Assembly (NCBI GenBank): GCA_903930485.1
Contig: CAIYYO010000161.1
Coordinates: 1-17,302, forward strand
DNA length: 17,302 nt
Reading direction: 5' to 3'
DNA from: Methanobacteriota archaeon
Lineage (GTDB): Archaea > Altiarchaeota > Altiarchaeia > IMC4 > QMZM01
The notes under the pieces were generated by a model, which was not told the origin of the DNA, made no database searches, and saw only the letters and a list, made by a program, of their open reading frames with translations. Below, piece by piece: positions 6,950-14,154 of the stretch. The position numbers and the translations under genes were made by a program. How positions within the stretch are numbered: the stretch's first letter is position 1; each line of letters starts with the position of its first letter.

Positions 6950-8596
6950 ATGAAAAAGATACTTTCTCTGCTGTTTTTCCTGGGATTTCTAAGTTATAGC
7001 GCTTTCGCGCTCGCAGACGTCGACTGCTTCAAGTATTATGAATTCCAGACAGGGCTCCTGTTCAAGGACATGATCACCGAAAAGACCTCTTACGCGCCCG
7101 GCGACACCGTGGTGATATCTTTTGCTCCGCTTAGCCAGATGGATGCGCCGGTCGTCGAGGGTTCTGTTCTGCTTCAGGTCTTCTACAACGACGAGTCCGA
7201 CGGCGAGCAGATGCTGGACGAGTTTTTCGCCGCAAAGGATATCAATCTGATGAAAGGCGGCATCATAAAGGAGAAATATTCATGGACCCTCTCCAAGAAC
7301 GCCAAATCAGGGACCTACACCGTCAAAGCCTATTTCATCGTGGGCAAGACGTTCAACCTCGCCGGGCTGAGCGTGCTGCCCTACGGCCCTCCAGGCGTGC
7401 CCGGAGAGCTGACGACGTTCGAAGTCAAAGGCGGAACGCCGTCCAGGATATACTATAGCAAGAAAGACACTACGGTAAACGGCGAAGCATACGAGTTCGC
7501 TGCCCCGGTGAAGGTAAGGGACAAGGGCGACATCTCTGTTAAAACGAAGATCGTGAACGAAGGCCCGGCCAAGAAGGTCAACCTTTATCTCCAGACTTTT
7601 GAATGGGCCGACGTCACGGGCGTGCCGATAGCGGCTGACACTTTTGAGGGGGTCATAGACCTTCCGGAGAACGGCGCCGAGGACGTGTCTTATAATGTCT
7701 CGGGCCTCGCGCCTGCCACTTACGAGATAAAGCTCTCGGCGCAGTCCGGAGACGAAACGTCCATTATGAAACTGCGCATGCCAGTTACTGGCATCAAGGG
7801 CAGGCTCATATATCTCGGAGCCGACAGTTTCCCGCTGAAAAAAGGCCAGCCTGCGACGTTGTTCGCCTGCTACTCAGGGTCTTCTGATTACAGCACGATC
7901 TTTAACGGCTCGCTCGACATAGAGGTATTGGACGACAAAGGCACCGTCATCTACAAGGAGAGCGGAGGGCCTTTCGAAGTGCTTTCGACCCCGCCCCAGG
8001 CAAAGACGGCATCATTCACTCCCCAGGTTGACATGAATTACATGACTGTCGTGGCGACGCTCTACGACGACAAGAACAACATCCAGGACACACAGACAGT
8101 AACGTACGATTACTCCAGGTTCAAAGGCATACCGGCAGGCCTAACTCTGGCAAGCCCAAAGGCCAGCTACGCACCGGGAGACCCGATACCTTACAAAGTC
8201 GAATACAAGGACGATAAAGGAACGGCCCTCACGGGAAAGATCGTCGTCTACCTTACCAATGAGGAGAACAGGATAGTGGATGCAGCGACCGATGTAAGCA
8301 TCGCGGGAGAGTATTCCGGAGAGTTCAAGGGACAGCCGGACGGCAAATACAAGATCACGGCAAGGGAGCTGACCCAGGACAAGAAGGCAGAAGACTTGAT
8401 AACGGTCGAGGAGCAAAAGGCGCCTTCTGCGACTACGTCGACCGTGCAGGAGACGACACCCACGACCTCCACGACAGAGACTGCGCCTCCGAACGCCAAG
8501 GATAACGGCAACTCCGTCTACTGGCCGCTGATAGGGGGTCTTGTGCTGCTTGTCGCGATATTCCTGCTTATCAGAATGAGGAGGTCTGGAAAATGA
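6950..8596 (+). CDS. Exported multi-domain beta-sandwich protein with Thr-rich stalk and C-terminal membrane anchor (surface module 2, gene A2)
   Basis: 548 residues, function unknown, co-linear paralogue of A1 with roughly half the residues identical by eye. It has a signal peptide (residues 1-20, ending AFA), then DCFKYYEFQTG, matching DCFKYYEYQTG in A1. The repeated beta-sandwich units follow. The best conserved block is CYSGSSDYSTIFNGS (307-321). A Thr/Ser-rich stalk (about 494-512), a membrane segment (523-542) and MRRSGK end the protein. The two mature cysteines C26 and C307 match C27 and C306 of A1. One small insertion (GVPG, about 149-152) lengthens the first-to-second domain linker. 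The tail codons AGG AGG double as the ribosome-binding site of B2, which overlaps by ATGA. Divergence at fixed architecture suggests both copies are kept by selection, perhaps with different partners or ligands. Confidence 0.9.
   Translation: MKKILSLLFFLGFLSYSAFALADVDCFKYYEFQTGLLFKDMITEKTSYAPGDTVVISFAPLSQMDAPVVEGSVLLQVFYNDESDGEQMLDEFFAAKDINLMKGGIIKEKYSWTLSKNAKSGTYTVKAYFIVGKTFNLAGLSVLPYGPPGVPGELTTFEVKGGTPSRIYYSKKDTTVNGEAYEFAAPVKVRDKGDISVKTKIVNEGPAKKVNLYLQTFEWADVTGVPIAADTFEGVIDLPENGAEDVSYNVSGLAPATYEIKLSAQSGDETSIMKLRMPVTGIKGRLIYLGADSFPLKKGQPATLFACYSGSSDYSTIFNGSLDIEVLDDKGTVIYKESGGPFEVLSTPPQAKTASFTPQVDMNYMTVVATLYDDKNNIQDTQTVTYDYSRFKGIPAGLTLASPKASYAPGDPIPYKVEYKDDKGTALTGKIVVYLTNEENRIVDAATDVSIAGEYSGEFKGQPDGKYKITARELTQDKKAEDLITVEEQKAPSATTSTVQETTPTTSTTETAPPNAKDNGNSVYWPLIGGLVLLVAIFLLIRMRRSGK
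8580..8585 (+). promoter_or_regulatory. Ribosome-binding site of gene B2 inside the A2 tail
   Basis: GGAGGT lies 7 nt before the B2 ATG at 8593, overlapping the Arg-Arg codons of A2, exactly as at 4683-4688. It supports the chosen B2 start and translational coupling to A2. Confidence 0.85.
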
Positions 8597-10656
8597 AAAG
8601 GATAGCCCTTTTGGCGGCCTTTTTGGTGGCGTGCGCTTTTGCGGCATGCGCTAATCCGATAGAGATAGCATTGTCTAAGACGAGCATGACACTGAATGTG
8701 GGCGACAGCGACAGCGTCCAGGTGACTGTTTCCAACAACCAGGCCGCTGCGGAGGACGTGACGGTATTCCTTGCAGGGGGGATGACTTCCTGGGCGAGCC
8801 TGTCCAATAGCGAGTTCATGATGCCTGCGAACAGCCGGAAAACGGTCGTATTGACGTTAACGTCTTCCGAGGAGTCTCCGGCTGCTTCGACCCTGACGGT
8901 TTCCGCGAGCTCCAAAGACACGCTGAGATACGACAACAAAGACGTAATCGTGACTGTCAAGCAGAAGGCGAGCGGGATGAACGGAGTACACCTGACCTCG
9001 AACCTGCCGGGCCAGCCGAGCTCCAGGTTCCACCTCAGCTTTTATTTCAACCCCAAGATCTACAACCAGGCCGGGTTCAACCTGAAAGACGGCGACGACT
9101 GCTGCGTGGGAGATGTCATAACGTCCACCTCCAAGGTGTCGGGCGAATACTTCGGCGACGGAGGATGCTGCGACTCGCCTCCGGTGGAATACGTGAAAGA
9201 CCTCGCGGATACAAAGAGCAAGATACTGAGCGGCGACTATGTTCCCAAGGCCTATTACGTCCCGGTCTGCAACTACCTGTGGAGGTGCACAAAGACCTGT
9301 CCGCAGTGCATCGGCCTGAAGGACTGCGACTGCTCCTATGATGGAGGGTCGATGGGGCCTGTAGACTGCAGCTGTCTTAAGGAGATGGCAGTCATATGCG
9401 ACGCCTCATGCTCGGCTACCGGCGCCGGACAAGTAACCGACGTAGGCGCGGGATTCAAGGTGCTGGCCGACGGAACCGTGTCCGTCGATGCCAAATGCAA
9501 CTCTGGATGCGTTTCATGGGAACCGAACACAAATAAACTGGAAGACATAAACGTGGCGCAGCCCGAAAACCCCTGGTACAGCATCGAATCCGGAACAAAA
9601 CAGGCCGTGGTTTCGGGCCAGTTCGTCCTGAACGCAGTGAAAGAGGCCAAGCCGCCGGTGTTAAAGCTTTCGGATTACACTTACAACCAGGTCAACGGCA
9701 AGAACATGATAAAAGTCGACATAAAGAACGACGGGACAGGGGCGGCGATGATAGACGGAGTCCACCTCAACCTAGCCGACTACGACGTGGTCTACAAGCC
9801 CGAAAGTGTCATGCCGGGGGAGACGTCCGAGATCATCGTCTCGACCTCTGCGGCAGACATAACCGCGGTGAAGGCGAACATAGACTACAGCTCGGAGAAG
9901 ACGGGATGCCTTACGAAGAAACAGTTCAAGACATCCTTCCCTGTTGGAAGCTGCGCCAGCAACAAAGACTGCAACGACGGCGACATATCCACCGACGACT
10001 ACTGCGACAACGCAGGGACTCCGGACTCGAAATGCATAAACAAGAAGTCCGAAGCCGCTAAGATCGTCGGCTCTGACCAAACATTCAAGATGGCCGTATT
10101 CGGAGAATGCAACAATAACTACTATAGCTGCTATACGCCGGATTCCGAAGGCGAACTGATAGCCGGAGACAAGTGCTATAACACCGAGAATAGGTACATG
10201 ACCGACAGCTTCGGCAGATTCGACCTGCGCTACGACATATCAGGGATAAAGGCCGGGCTGCCCATAACCTCGGCGAGACTCCAGCTTAATGCGAAGACCG
10301 TAAACGCAGCCCAGACCATGGAGATATACGCTATAGACGACAGTTGGCCGAACGAGGCGTGCGTCCCAGGAGGAGACATATGCACCAAACCCTACTGCCC
10401 GGAATGCGGCAAAGCGCACGACCTTGCTGGAACGAAGATAGCAACCCTTGACGTGAAAGACCCTAGATCCTACGGCTTCGACGTGACCTCGTACGTGTTG
10501 GAGCAATATAATAAAGGCGCGAAACACGTGTCCTTCCAGGTCAGGGGAGCCGAGACCGGGGGCATGTGCGACAAGGTGGGCGAATGGAGCTGGCACGACG
10601 TCGAATTCGATGGAACAGGAGGACTGGACGGGCCGACCCTGAAGCTGCTGTATTAG
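8593..10656 (+). CDS. Secreted cysteine-rich protein with Ig-like N-terminus and DNRLRE-like C-terminal domain (surface module 2, gene B2)
   Basis: 687 residues, paralogue of B1 with the same domain order. It has a signal peptide (1-20, ending ACA), an Ig-like domain (about 21-124), a cysteine-rich region (about 165-310), and a beta domain (about 355-435). A CTDC-like stretch C454-x5-C460-NDGD-x6-C471-x9-C481 and a DNRLRE-like end (GRFDLRYDIS at about 541, FDVTSYV at about 629) follow. The mature protein has 29 cysteines against 22 in B1. The surplus falls mostly in residues 170-193 (two CC pairs) and 232-261, where B1 instead has a charged, Cys-free helix-like stretch. The conserved cluster is C597-x4-C-x2-C-x3-H609. 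No membrane segment follows the signal peptide. It probably acts outside the cell with A2. No known enzyme motif is seen. Confidence 0.9.
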   Translation: MKRIALLAAFLVACAFAACANPIEIALSKTSMTLNVGDSDSVQVTVSNNQAAAEDVTVFLAGGMTSWASLSNSEFMMPANSRKTVVLTLTSSEESPAASTLTVSASSKDTLRYDNKDVIVTVKQKASGMNGVHLTSNLPGQPSSRFHLSFYFNPKIYNQAGFNLKDGDDCCVGDVITSTSKVSGEYFGDGGCCDSPPVEYVKDLADTKSKILSGDYVPKAYYVPVCNYLWRCTKTCPQCIGLKDCDCSYDGGSMGPVDCSCLKEMAVICDASCSATGAGQVTDVGAGFKVLADGTVSVDAKCNSGCVSWEPNTNKLEDINVAQPENPWYSIESGTKQAVVSGQFVLNAVKEAKPPVLKLSDYTYNQVNGKNMIKVDIKNDGTGAAMIDGVHLNLADYDVVYKPESVMPGETSEIIVSTSAADITAVKANIDYSSEKTGCLTKKQFKTSFPVGSCASNKDCNDGDISTDDYCDNAGTPDSKCINKKSEAAKIVGSDQTFKMAVFGECNNNYYSCYTPDSEGELIAGDKCYNTENRYMTDSFGRFDLRYDISGIKAGLPITSARLQLNAKTVNAAQTMEIYAIDDSWPNEACVPGGDICTKPYCPECGKAHDLAGTKIATLDVKDPRSYGFDVTSYVLEQYNKGAKHVSFQVRGAETGGMCDKVGEWSWHDVEFDGTGGLDGPTLKLLY

Positions 10657-10690
10657 GGGACCGCAATCCCTTTTTTTATTTCTTTTTATT
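10657..10690 (+). terminator. Terminator after module 2, overlapping the next gene's TATA element
   Basis: GGGA (10657-10660) pairs with TCCC (10667-10670) around a 6-nt loop, directly after the B2 stop. It is followed by seven Ts and more T-rich sequence to 10690. The distal part TTTTTATT (10683-10690) is centred about 23 nt before the next start codon at 10710. It may also be the TATA box of that gene, giving a leaderless transcript. Confidence 0.55.
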
Positions 10691-10709
10691 CTAAACCAAT
10701 ATAGAAGCG

Positions 10710-11768
10710 ATGAAACAGCTCTGGGTGCGCGCAGACCAGGACACGGACTGGGAGAAGAGGAAAAAGCTCGTCACGACTGCCCTGGAAAACGGGGCGGCAG
10801 CGGTCGTTGTCAAACGCGGCGAGACCAAAAAAGTCAAGGAACTCGGCAAGATAGAGACGGTCGCCCCGGACCCTGAAGCCGACATATACCTATCGACGGA
10901 CATCAAAGAACTCGAAAAGGCAAAGAACAAAAAAGCCTTCCACAAAGACATAAAGAACAAGGAAGACGAGAAAGAGATAACCTTGCACGGGAAAAAGACA
11001 GACTACGTCGTCGTAAAATCATCGGACTGGAAGGTGATACCGCTCGAAAACATAATCGCATCACTCAAAGGCAAGACCAAGATAATGGTCGAAGCCACGG
11101 GACGCGAGGATGCAAAACTTGCGCTCCAGACCCTTGAAATAGGAGCCGACGGAGTAGTCCTCAATGCCGACGCCTCGGAGATAAAGAAAGTAAAAGAACT
11201 CATCGACGAAGCATCGAAAGAGAAACTCGCGCTCGTCCCGGTCAAGGTCAAGAGCATAAAACAAGTCGGCATGGGAGACCGCGTATGCATAGACACGTGC
11301 TCCATGTTCTGCGTAGGCGAAGGCATGCTCGTAGGATCACAGTCAAACAACCTCTTCCTCGTACACTCGGAATCGATCGAAACACAATACGTCGCAGCAA
11401 GGCCCTTCCGCGTAAACGCCGGACCGGTCCACGCCTACACGAGGATGCCGGACGGCTCGACCAAGTACCTGAGCGAACTATCCTCCGGCGACGAAGTGCT
11501 CGCCGTAGACTGGCGCGGAAATACCAGGCCGGTCGTGATCGGCAGGCTCAAGATCGAAAAACGGCCGCTGATGCTGGTTGAGGCGGAACACGACGGAAAA
11601 ATCCTTAAGACGATACTCCAGAACGCTGAAACGATCAGGCTCGTGGACGTGAAGGGGAAGGCGATATCGATCACCGCGCTGAAGGAAGGGGACGAAGTGC
11701 TCGCGTACGTTGAAGACACCGGGCGGCACTTTGGGATGAAAGTTGCGGAGACGATAACGGAGAAGTGA
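10710..11768 (+). CDS. aroB': 3-dehydroquinate synthase II (archaeal type)
   Basis: A 352-residue member of the MJ1249 family. In archaea lacking classical AroA/AroB entry, it converts 2-amino-3,7-dideoxy-D-threo-hept-6-ulosonate to 3-dehydroquinate with NAD, feeding the shikimate pathway to aromatic amino acids. The most conserved stretch is present: GDRVCIDTCSMFCVGEGMLV (residues 189-208), GSQSNNLFLVHSE, then YVAARPFRVNAGPVHAY (227-243) and LSSGDEVLAVDWRG. Length is normal for the family. The partner enzyme (AroA', aldolase-like) is not in the window. There is no ribosome-binding site before the ATG; a TATA-like T-rich element 20-27 nt upstream suggests a leaderless mRNA. The gene converges on the next one with a single base between stop codons. 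Confidence 0.95.
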   Translation: MKQLWVRADQDTDWEKRKKLVTTALENGAAAVVVKRGETKKVKELGKIETVAPDPEADIYLSTDIKELEKAKNKKAFHKDIKNKEDEKEITLHGKKTDYVVVKSSDWKVIPLENIIASLKGKTKIMVEATGREDAKLALQTLEIGADGVVLNADASEIKKVKELIDEASKEKLALVPVKVKSIKQVGMGDRVCIDTCSMFCVGEGMLVGSQSNNLFLVHSESIETQYVAARPFRVNAGPVHAYTRMPDGSTKYLSELSSGDEVLAVDWRGNTRPVVIGRLKIEKRPLMLVEAEHDGKILKTILQNAETIRLVDVKGKAISITALKEGDEVLAYVEDTGRHFGMKVAETITEK

Positions 11769-11769
11769 A

Positions 11770-12447
11770 TTAATGTTTGTTATCAATTAGATATTCTCCG
11801 TCTTTGTTTGGCTCGGAGGAGATAATTTCTTGGTATTCTCTCACGTCCCATACTACAAGATAACACCACAAATTCTTTGAGCGTTCAATTGGCTCAGAAA
11901 TAGAAGGTTCTCCAAATCCTGCCCAGGCCGAAATCGCCCGAATTACTTGTAAAGGGGTAAGAGATTTTCTCGTTTTTCCAACAGGATCTTTAGTGTTATC
12001 GATATACTTGCGAGGTTGTTTTCTAAAGTCTTCAATATCATCTTTGCTATCCACATATAACAATAGTAAAAACCACGCTGATGCAGAGTTATTAGACTTT
12101 TTAGCCTCGTTTAACTTTTCAATATCCTCTCTGCACACCCCTTCACCAAAAAACTTTGAAGGAGTCCAGTAAGAGTAACCCATAAGAAAGGGTTTTATCT
12201 CTATCCAGTGAATTACCTTTTTACAGTCCTTTTCTGTGACAACTAAATCGCAATACGCTTTCCTACTTTTGAAATTATATGGATACTCTTCAAAAACTTT
12301 CAGGTTGTGATCATCTTTATCAAGGAGAAGGCTGGCAATCGTTATTTCGAGTTGTCTCTCTGAAAGGCCCTCATCCATGTCCTCAATGTCTCGGTCAATG
12401 GCAGAAAAATTGTTTTGAACCATCTCGATGAAATCCTTAACTTTCAA
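11770..12447 (-). CDS. Hypothetical protein with PD-(D/E)XK-like nuclease motif
   Basis: 225 residues, not recognised as a named family. The pattern Glu34 (in RQLEITIASLLL), Asp67 (YCDLVV) and Glu83-Ile-Lys85 (HWIEIKPF), with beta-strand-like stretches around the last two, matches the active-site layout of PD-(D/E)XK nuclease-fold proteins such as restriction and repair enzymes. The C-terminal half (WFLLLLYVDSKDD, QVIRAISAWAGFGEP, LWCYLVVWDV) could complete a fold. The G+C content is visibly lower than in all flanking genes, pointing to horizontal acquisition. The start is uncertain: position 12447 is a TTG codon without a ribosome-binding site, the first in-frame ATG is at 12423, and the frame stays open about 29 codons further upstream without ATG or GTG. 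No methyltransferase or other restriction gene adjoins it. Confidence 0.7.
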   Translation of the reverse strand: MKVKDFIEMVQNNFSAIDRDIEDMDEGLSERQLEITIASLLLDKDDHNLKVFEEYPYNFKSRKAYCDLVVTEKDCKKVIHWIEIKPFLMGYSYWTPSKFFGEGVCREDIEKLNEAKKSNNSASAWFLLLLYVDSKDDIEDFRKQPRKYIDNTKDPVGKTRKSLTPLQVIRAISAWAGFGEPSISEPIERSKNLWCYLVVWDVREYQEIISSEPNKDGEYLIDNKH

Positions 12448-12529
12448 GTTTAGTTTACTTAATTTTTCGGTCGCGTATAGCTTTTTTCCTCCAACTTCAT
12501 TCTGAATTCCTAGAGAAAGATTAATTCAG

Positions 12530-12670
12530 CTAATCCAAATTAATTTCCCGTCTACTCTTAACCTTTCGCGATTTGTAAATCTCTTCGATCATCTTATCCG
12601 TATCCATATCCTTCCAAGCACCTGCGCAGGACATTAATATCTTCTTCTTTTCTTCGGGGGTTTTTTCCAT
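12530..12670 (-). CDS. 46-residue VapB-tail-like small protein downstream of vapC
   Basis: ATG at 12670 opens one base after the vapC stop and runs 46 codons to TAG. The product begins MEKTPEEKKKILMS and continues CAGAWKDMDTDKMIEEI, then YKSRKVKSRREINLD. The stretch AGAWKDMD...SRK...RRE aligns with the C-terminal tail of the upstream VapB (AGGWNDMEN...RRSRKSRKSE). That tail of VapB-type antitoxins normally wraps the PIN toxin. The DNA-binding ribbon-helix-helix half is missing. The one-base gap suggests translational coupling to vapC, with no separate ribosome-binding site. It may be a stand-alone second antitoxin, a remnant of another vapB, or a regulator of neutralisation; these cannot be separated here. 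The resemblance is by eye. Confidence 0.65.
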   Translation of the reverse strand: MEKTPEEKKKILMSCAGAWKDMDTDKMIEEIYKSRKVKSRREINLD

Positions 12671-12671
12671 T

Positions 12672-13058
12672 TTACATCGATTTTATGGTGAGGCCTTCTA
12701 CGTTTTGAAAGTGTTTCAGGTTTCCGGTGATCAGTGTGTTTTCGGTAGACAGGCAGATGGCTGCGATCATCAGATCAAAGTCGTCTATGTCCCTTCCTTT
12801 ATCCGTTAATCCTGCTTTGAGCCTGCCGAAGGTCCTGCATGAGAGGGCATCTAAACCGAGGACTCTCATTCCGGAGAGAAAGTCCCGTAGTTTTTCCTCA
12901 TGTTTTTTTATGTTTTGTGATTTGTAGATCCCGTAGAAAAGTTCTGCCAAGGTTATCTGGGTGATGGCCAGCCGGTCAATGCTTCTAAGGTTCTCCACGA
13001 CCCTGGGATTCCCCCGCAGGTACTCGATCGCGACGTCCGAGTCTATTACGTACCTCAT
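12672..13058 (-). CDS. vapC: VapC-family PIN-domain ribonuclease toxin
   Basis: 128 residues, normal for a VapC toxin. PIN features are VIDSDVAIEYLRG with Asp6 and Asp8, LAELFYGIY with Glu39, and DFDLMIAAICL with Asp93 and Asp95. TGNLKHF (111-117) is the usual Thr/Asn end motif. Such proteins are Mg-dependent RNases that cut tRNA or rRNA when freed from antitoxin. A longer frame reaching 13139 exists, but the domain begins at MRYVIDSD. The ATG at 13058 overlaps the vapB stop by four bases (ATGA), typical of vapBC pairs. A short VapB-tail-like gene follows after one base. Confidence 0.93.
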   Translation of the reverse strand: MRYVIDSDVAIEYLRGNPRVVENLRSIDRLAITQITLAELFYGIYKSQNIKKHEEKLRDFLSGMRVLGLDALSCRTFGRLKAGLTDKGRDIDDFDLMIAAICLSTENTLITGNLKHFQNVEGLTIKSM

Positions 13059-13330
13059 AGACCAACCTCGCTCTTCCTGCTTTTTCGGGACCTCCGTAAA
13101 TCGGCAGCCAACATGTCTATGTTCTCCATGTCGTTCCATCCCCCCGCTGCGGACAAAAATCTTCTCCGGTCCTTCAAATCCTCGGAGGTCTTCTTTAAAG
13201 CGTATCCTACGGCTTCGGACAGATTGACTTTATGCACCCCTGGAAACTCCCCGCTCTTCTCAAGTTCCCTGCTAAGGGATTTTGCCTCCTTATAAGCCTC
13301 ATCCGACACTTTAATGCTCTTGTACATCAT
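13055..13330 (-). CDS. vapB: VapB-type antitoxin
   Basis: Up to 91 residues. The N-terminus YKSIKVSDEAYKEAKSLSRE is a ribbon-helix-helix-like DNA-binding start of the kind found in archaeal VapB. Residues 35-50 (VNLSEAVGYALKKTSE) probably form the second helix pair. The basic, flexible tail from about residue 55, with AGGWNDMEN, is the probable toxin-binding part. Two adjacent ATGs are possible; AGGTG lies too close to the first (13330) and about 5 nt from the second (13327), so the second may be used. VapC overlaps by ATGA. Autorepression by VapB at the palindromic TATA at 13373-13382 would fit the family but is inferred. Confidence 0.87.
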   Translation of the reverse strand: MMYKSIKVSDEAYKEAKSLSRELEKSGEFPGVHKVNLSEAVGYALKKTSEDLKDRRRFLSAAGGWNDMENIDMLAADLRRSRKSRKSEVGL

Positions 13331-13372
13331 ACCACCTAAAGAAGAATATTATTACACTATTGGTAGAACGAA

Positions 13373-13382
13373 GATATATATC
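13373..13382 (-). promoter_or_regulatory. Palindromic TATA box of the vapBC operon
   Basis: GATATATATC is a perfect palindrome in the 56-bp gap between the pyrF stop and the vapB start, centred about 50 nt upstream of the likely vapB ATG. This allows a leader of about 20-25 nt carrying the AGGTG ribosome-binding site. A symmetric TATA could be an operator for the dimeric VapB. Positional evidence only. Confidence 0.5.
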
Positions 13383-13386
13383 AAAT

Positions 13387-14154
13387 TCAAGTTCCCCGGT
13401 ACTTGTTCATCTCCACCCTGTATTCCTCCGCCTTCTTCTTCGGGCTGACGTCTCCGAGAATCGATCGTCCGACGTTTATCAAGACGTTCTGTCCCGCATT
13501 CCTGACCGCTTTTTCCATGTCTCCGCCCTGGGCCCCGATCCCTGGGCATAGGAACAACGTATTGCTTCCCGCAAGCTGCCTAGTCATTAAAATGTCCTGC
13601 GTCGTCACGCTGCCTGTCGTCCCTATGACGAGGCCGTCTGCTCCGTTGTTTTTGACTTCTTCGGCGATCTTCTGGTAGAGAGGCCTGCTGTTGTACATCG
13701 TGTCCTTCTGTATCCATACCGCCTGGGAGTTCGACATAAGGGCAAGGAATATTACTCCGAGGCCTTCTCTGTGCGCGTGTTCGGTCGTCTCTTTTATGTT
13801 GCCCGGAAACGGCGAAGCAGTGAAGGCGTCGAACCCGGCTTCTTTTATCCGGTATATGGCGGCCTCGTTGCTTGACCCGATGTCCGATAGCTTGTGGTCG
13901 AGTATCGAGATGCATCCGGCCTTGTGTATCTTCCGGTTAAGCTCCTTCAACTCAGGAATCCCGAGGTGGAACAGTATGAACTGCGTGTTTGTCTTGTATG
14001 CGACTGCCGACGCGCTCGTCCTTTCCACTATGTCCAGGCAATAATTCAGTATCTCTTTCCCGTCCACCTGCTGCGGCGACGAGTCCAGCCCTATGCATAA
14101 TACGCTGTTCTTCTTATCCCTTTTCTCTTTGTACGTTCCCAGTAGTTCAGACAT
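13387..14154 (-). CDS. pyrF: Orotidine 5'-phosphate decarboxylase
   Basis: 255 residues. The enzyme decarboxylates OMP to UMP, the last step of de novo pyrimidine synthesis. The phosphate/ribose-binding start is LCIGLDSSP (Asp24), followed by AYKTNTQF (Lys53). The catalytic DxKxxD is DHKLSDIGSS with Asp86, Lys88 and Asp91. DAFTASPFPG and GVIFLALMS form later strands, and VIGTTG (after NNGADGL) and FLCPGIGAQGGD form the phosphate-binding end. Length and the (D)IGSS motif resemble the longer type-2 enzymes rather than the roughly 220-residue type 1 common in archaea. The ATG lies inside the end of pyrC with an 8-base overlap, so the two are translationally coupled. Confidence 0.93.
   Translation of the reverse strand: MSELLGTYKEKRDKKNSVLCIGLDSSPQQVDGKEILNYCLDIVERTSASAVAYKTNTQFILFHLGIPELKELNRKIHKAGCISILDHKLSDIGSSNEAAIYRIKEAGFDAFTASPFPGNIKETTEHAHREGLGVIFLALMSNSQAVWIQKDTMYNSRPLYQKIAEEVKNNGADGLVIGTTGSVTTQDILMTRQLAGSNTLFLCPGIGAQGGDMEKAVRNAGQNVLINVGRSILGDVSPKKKAEEYRVEMNKYRGT

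Noticed and set aside
12448..12529. Search for a gene or RNA in the 82-bp AT-rich gap between the nuclease-like gene and the mini-vapB
   Set aside because: No convincing ORF, hairpin or promoter beyond general AT-richness.
13059..13139. N-terminal extension of vapC to 13139
   Set aside because: It overlaps vapB; the PIN domain starts at MRYVIDSD with the usual ATGA overlap.
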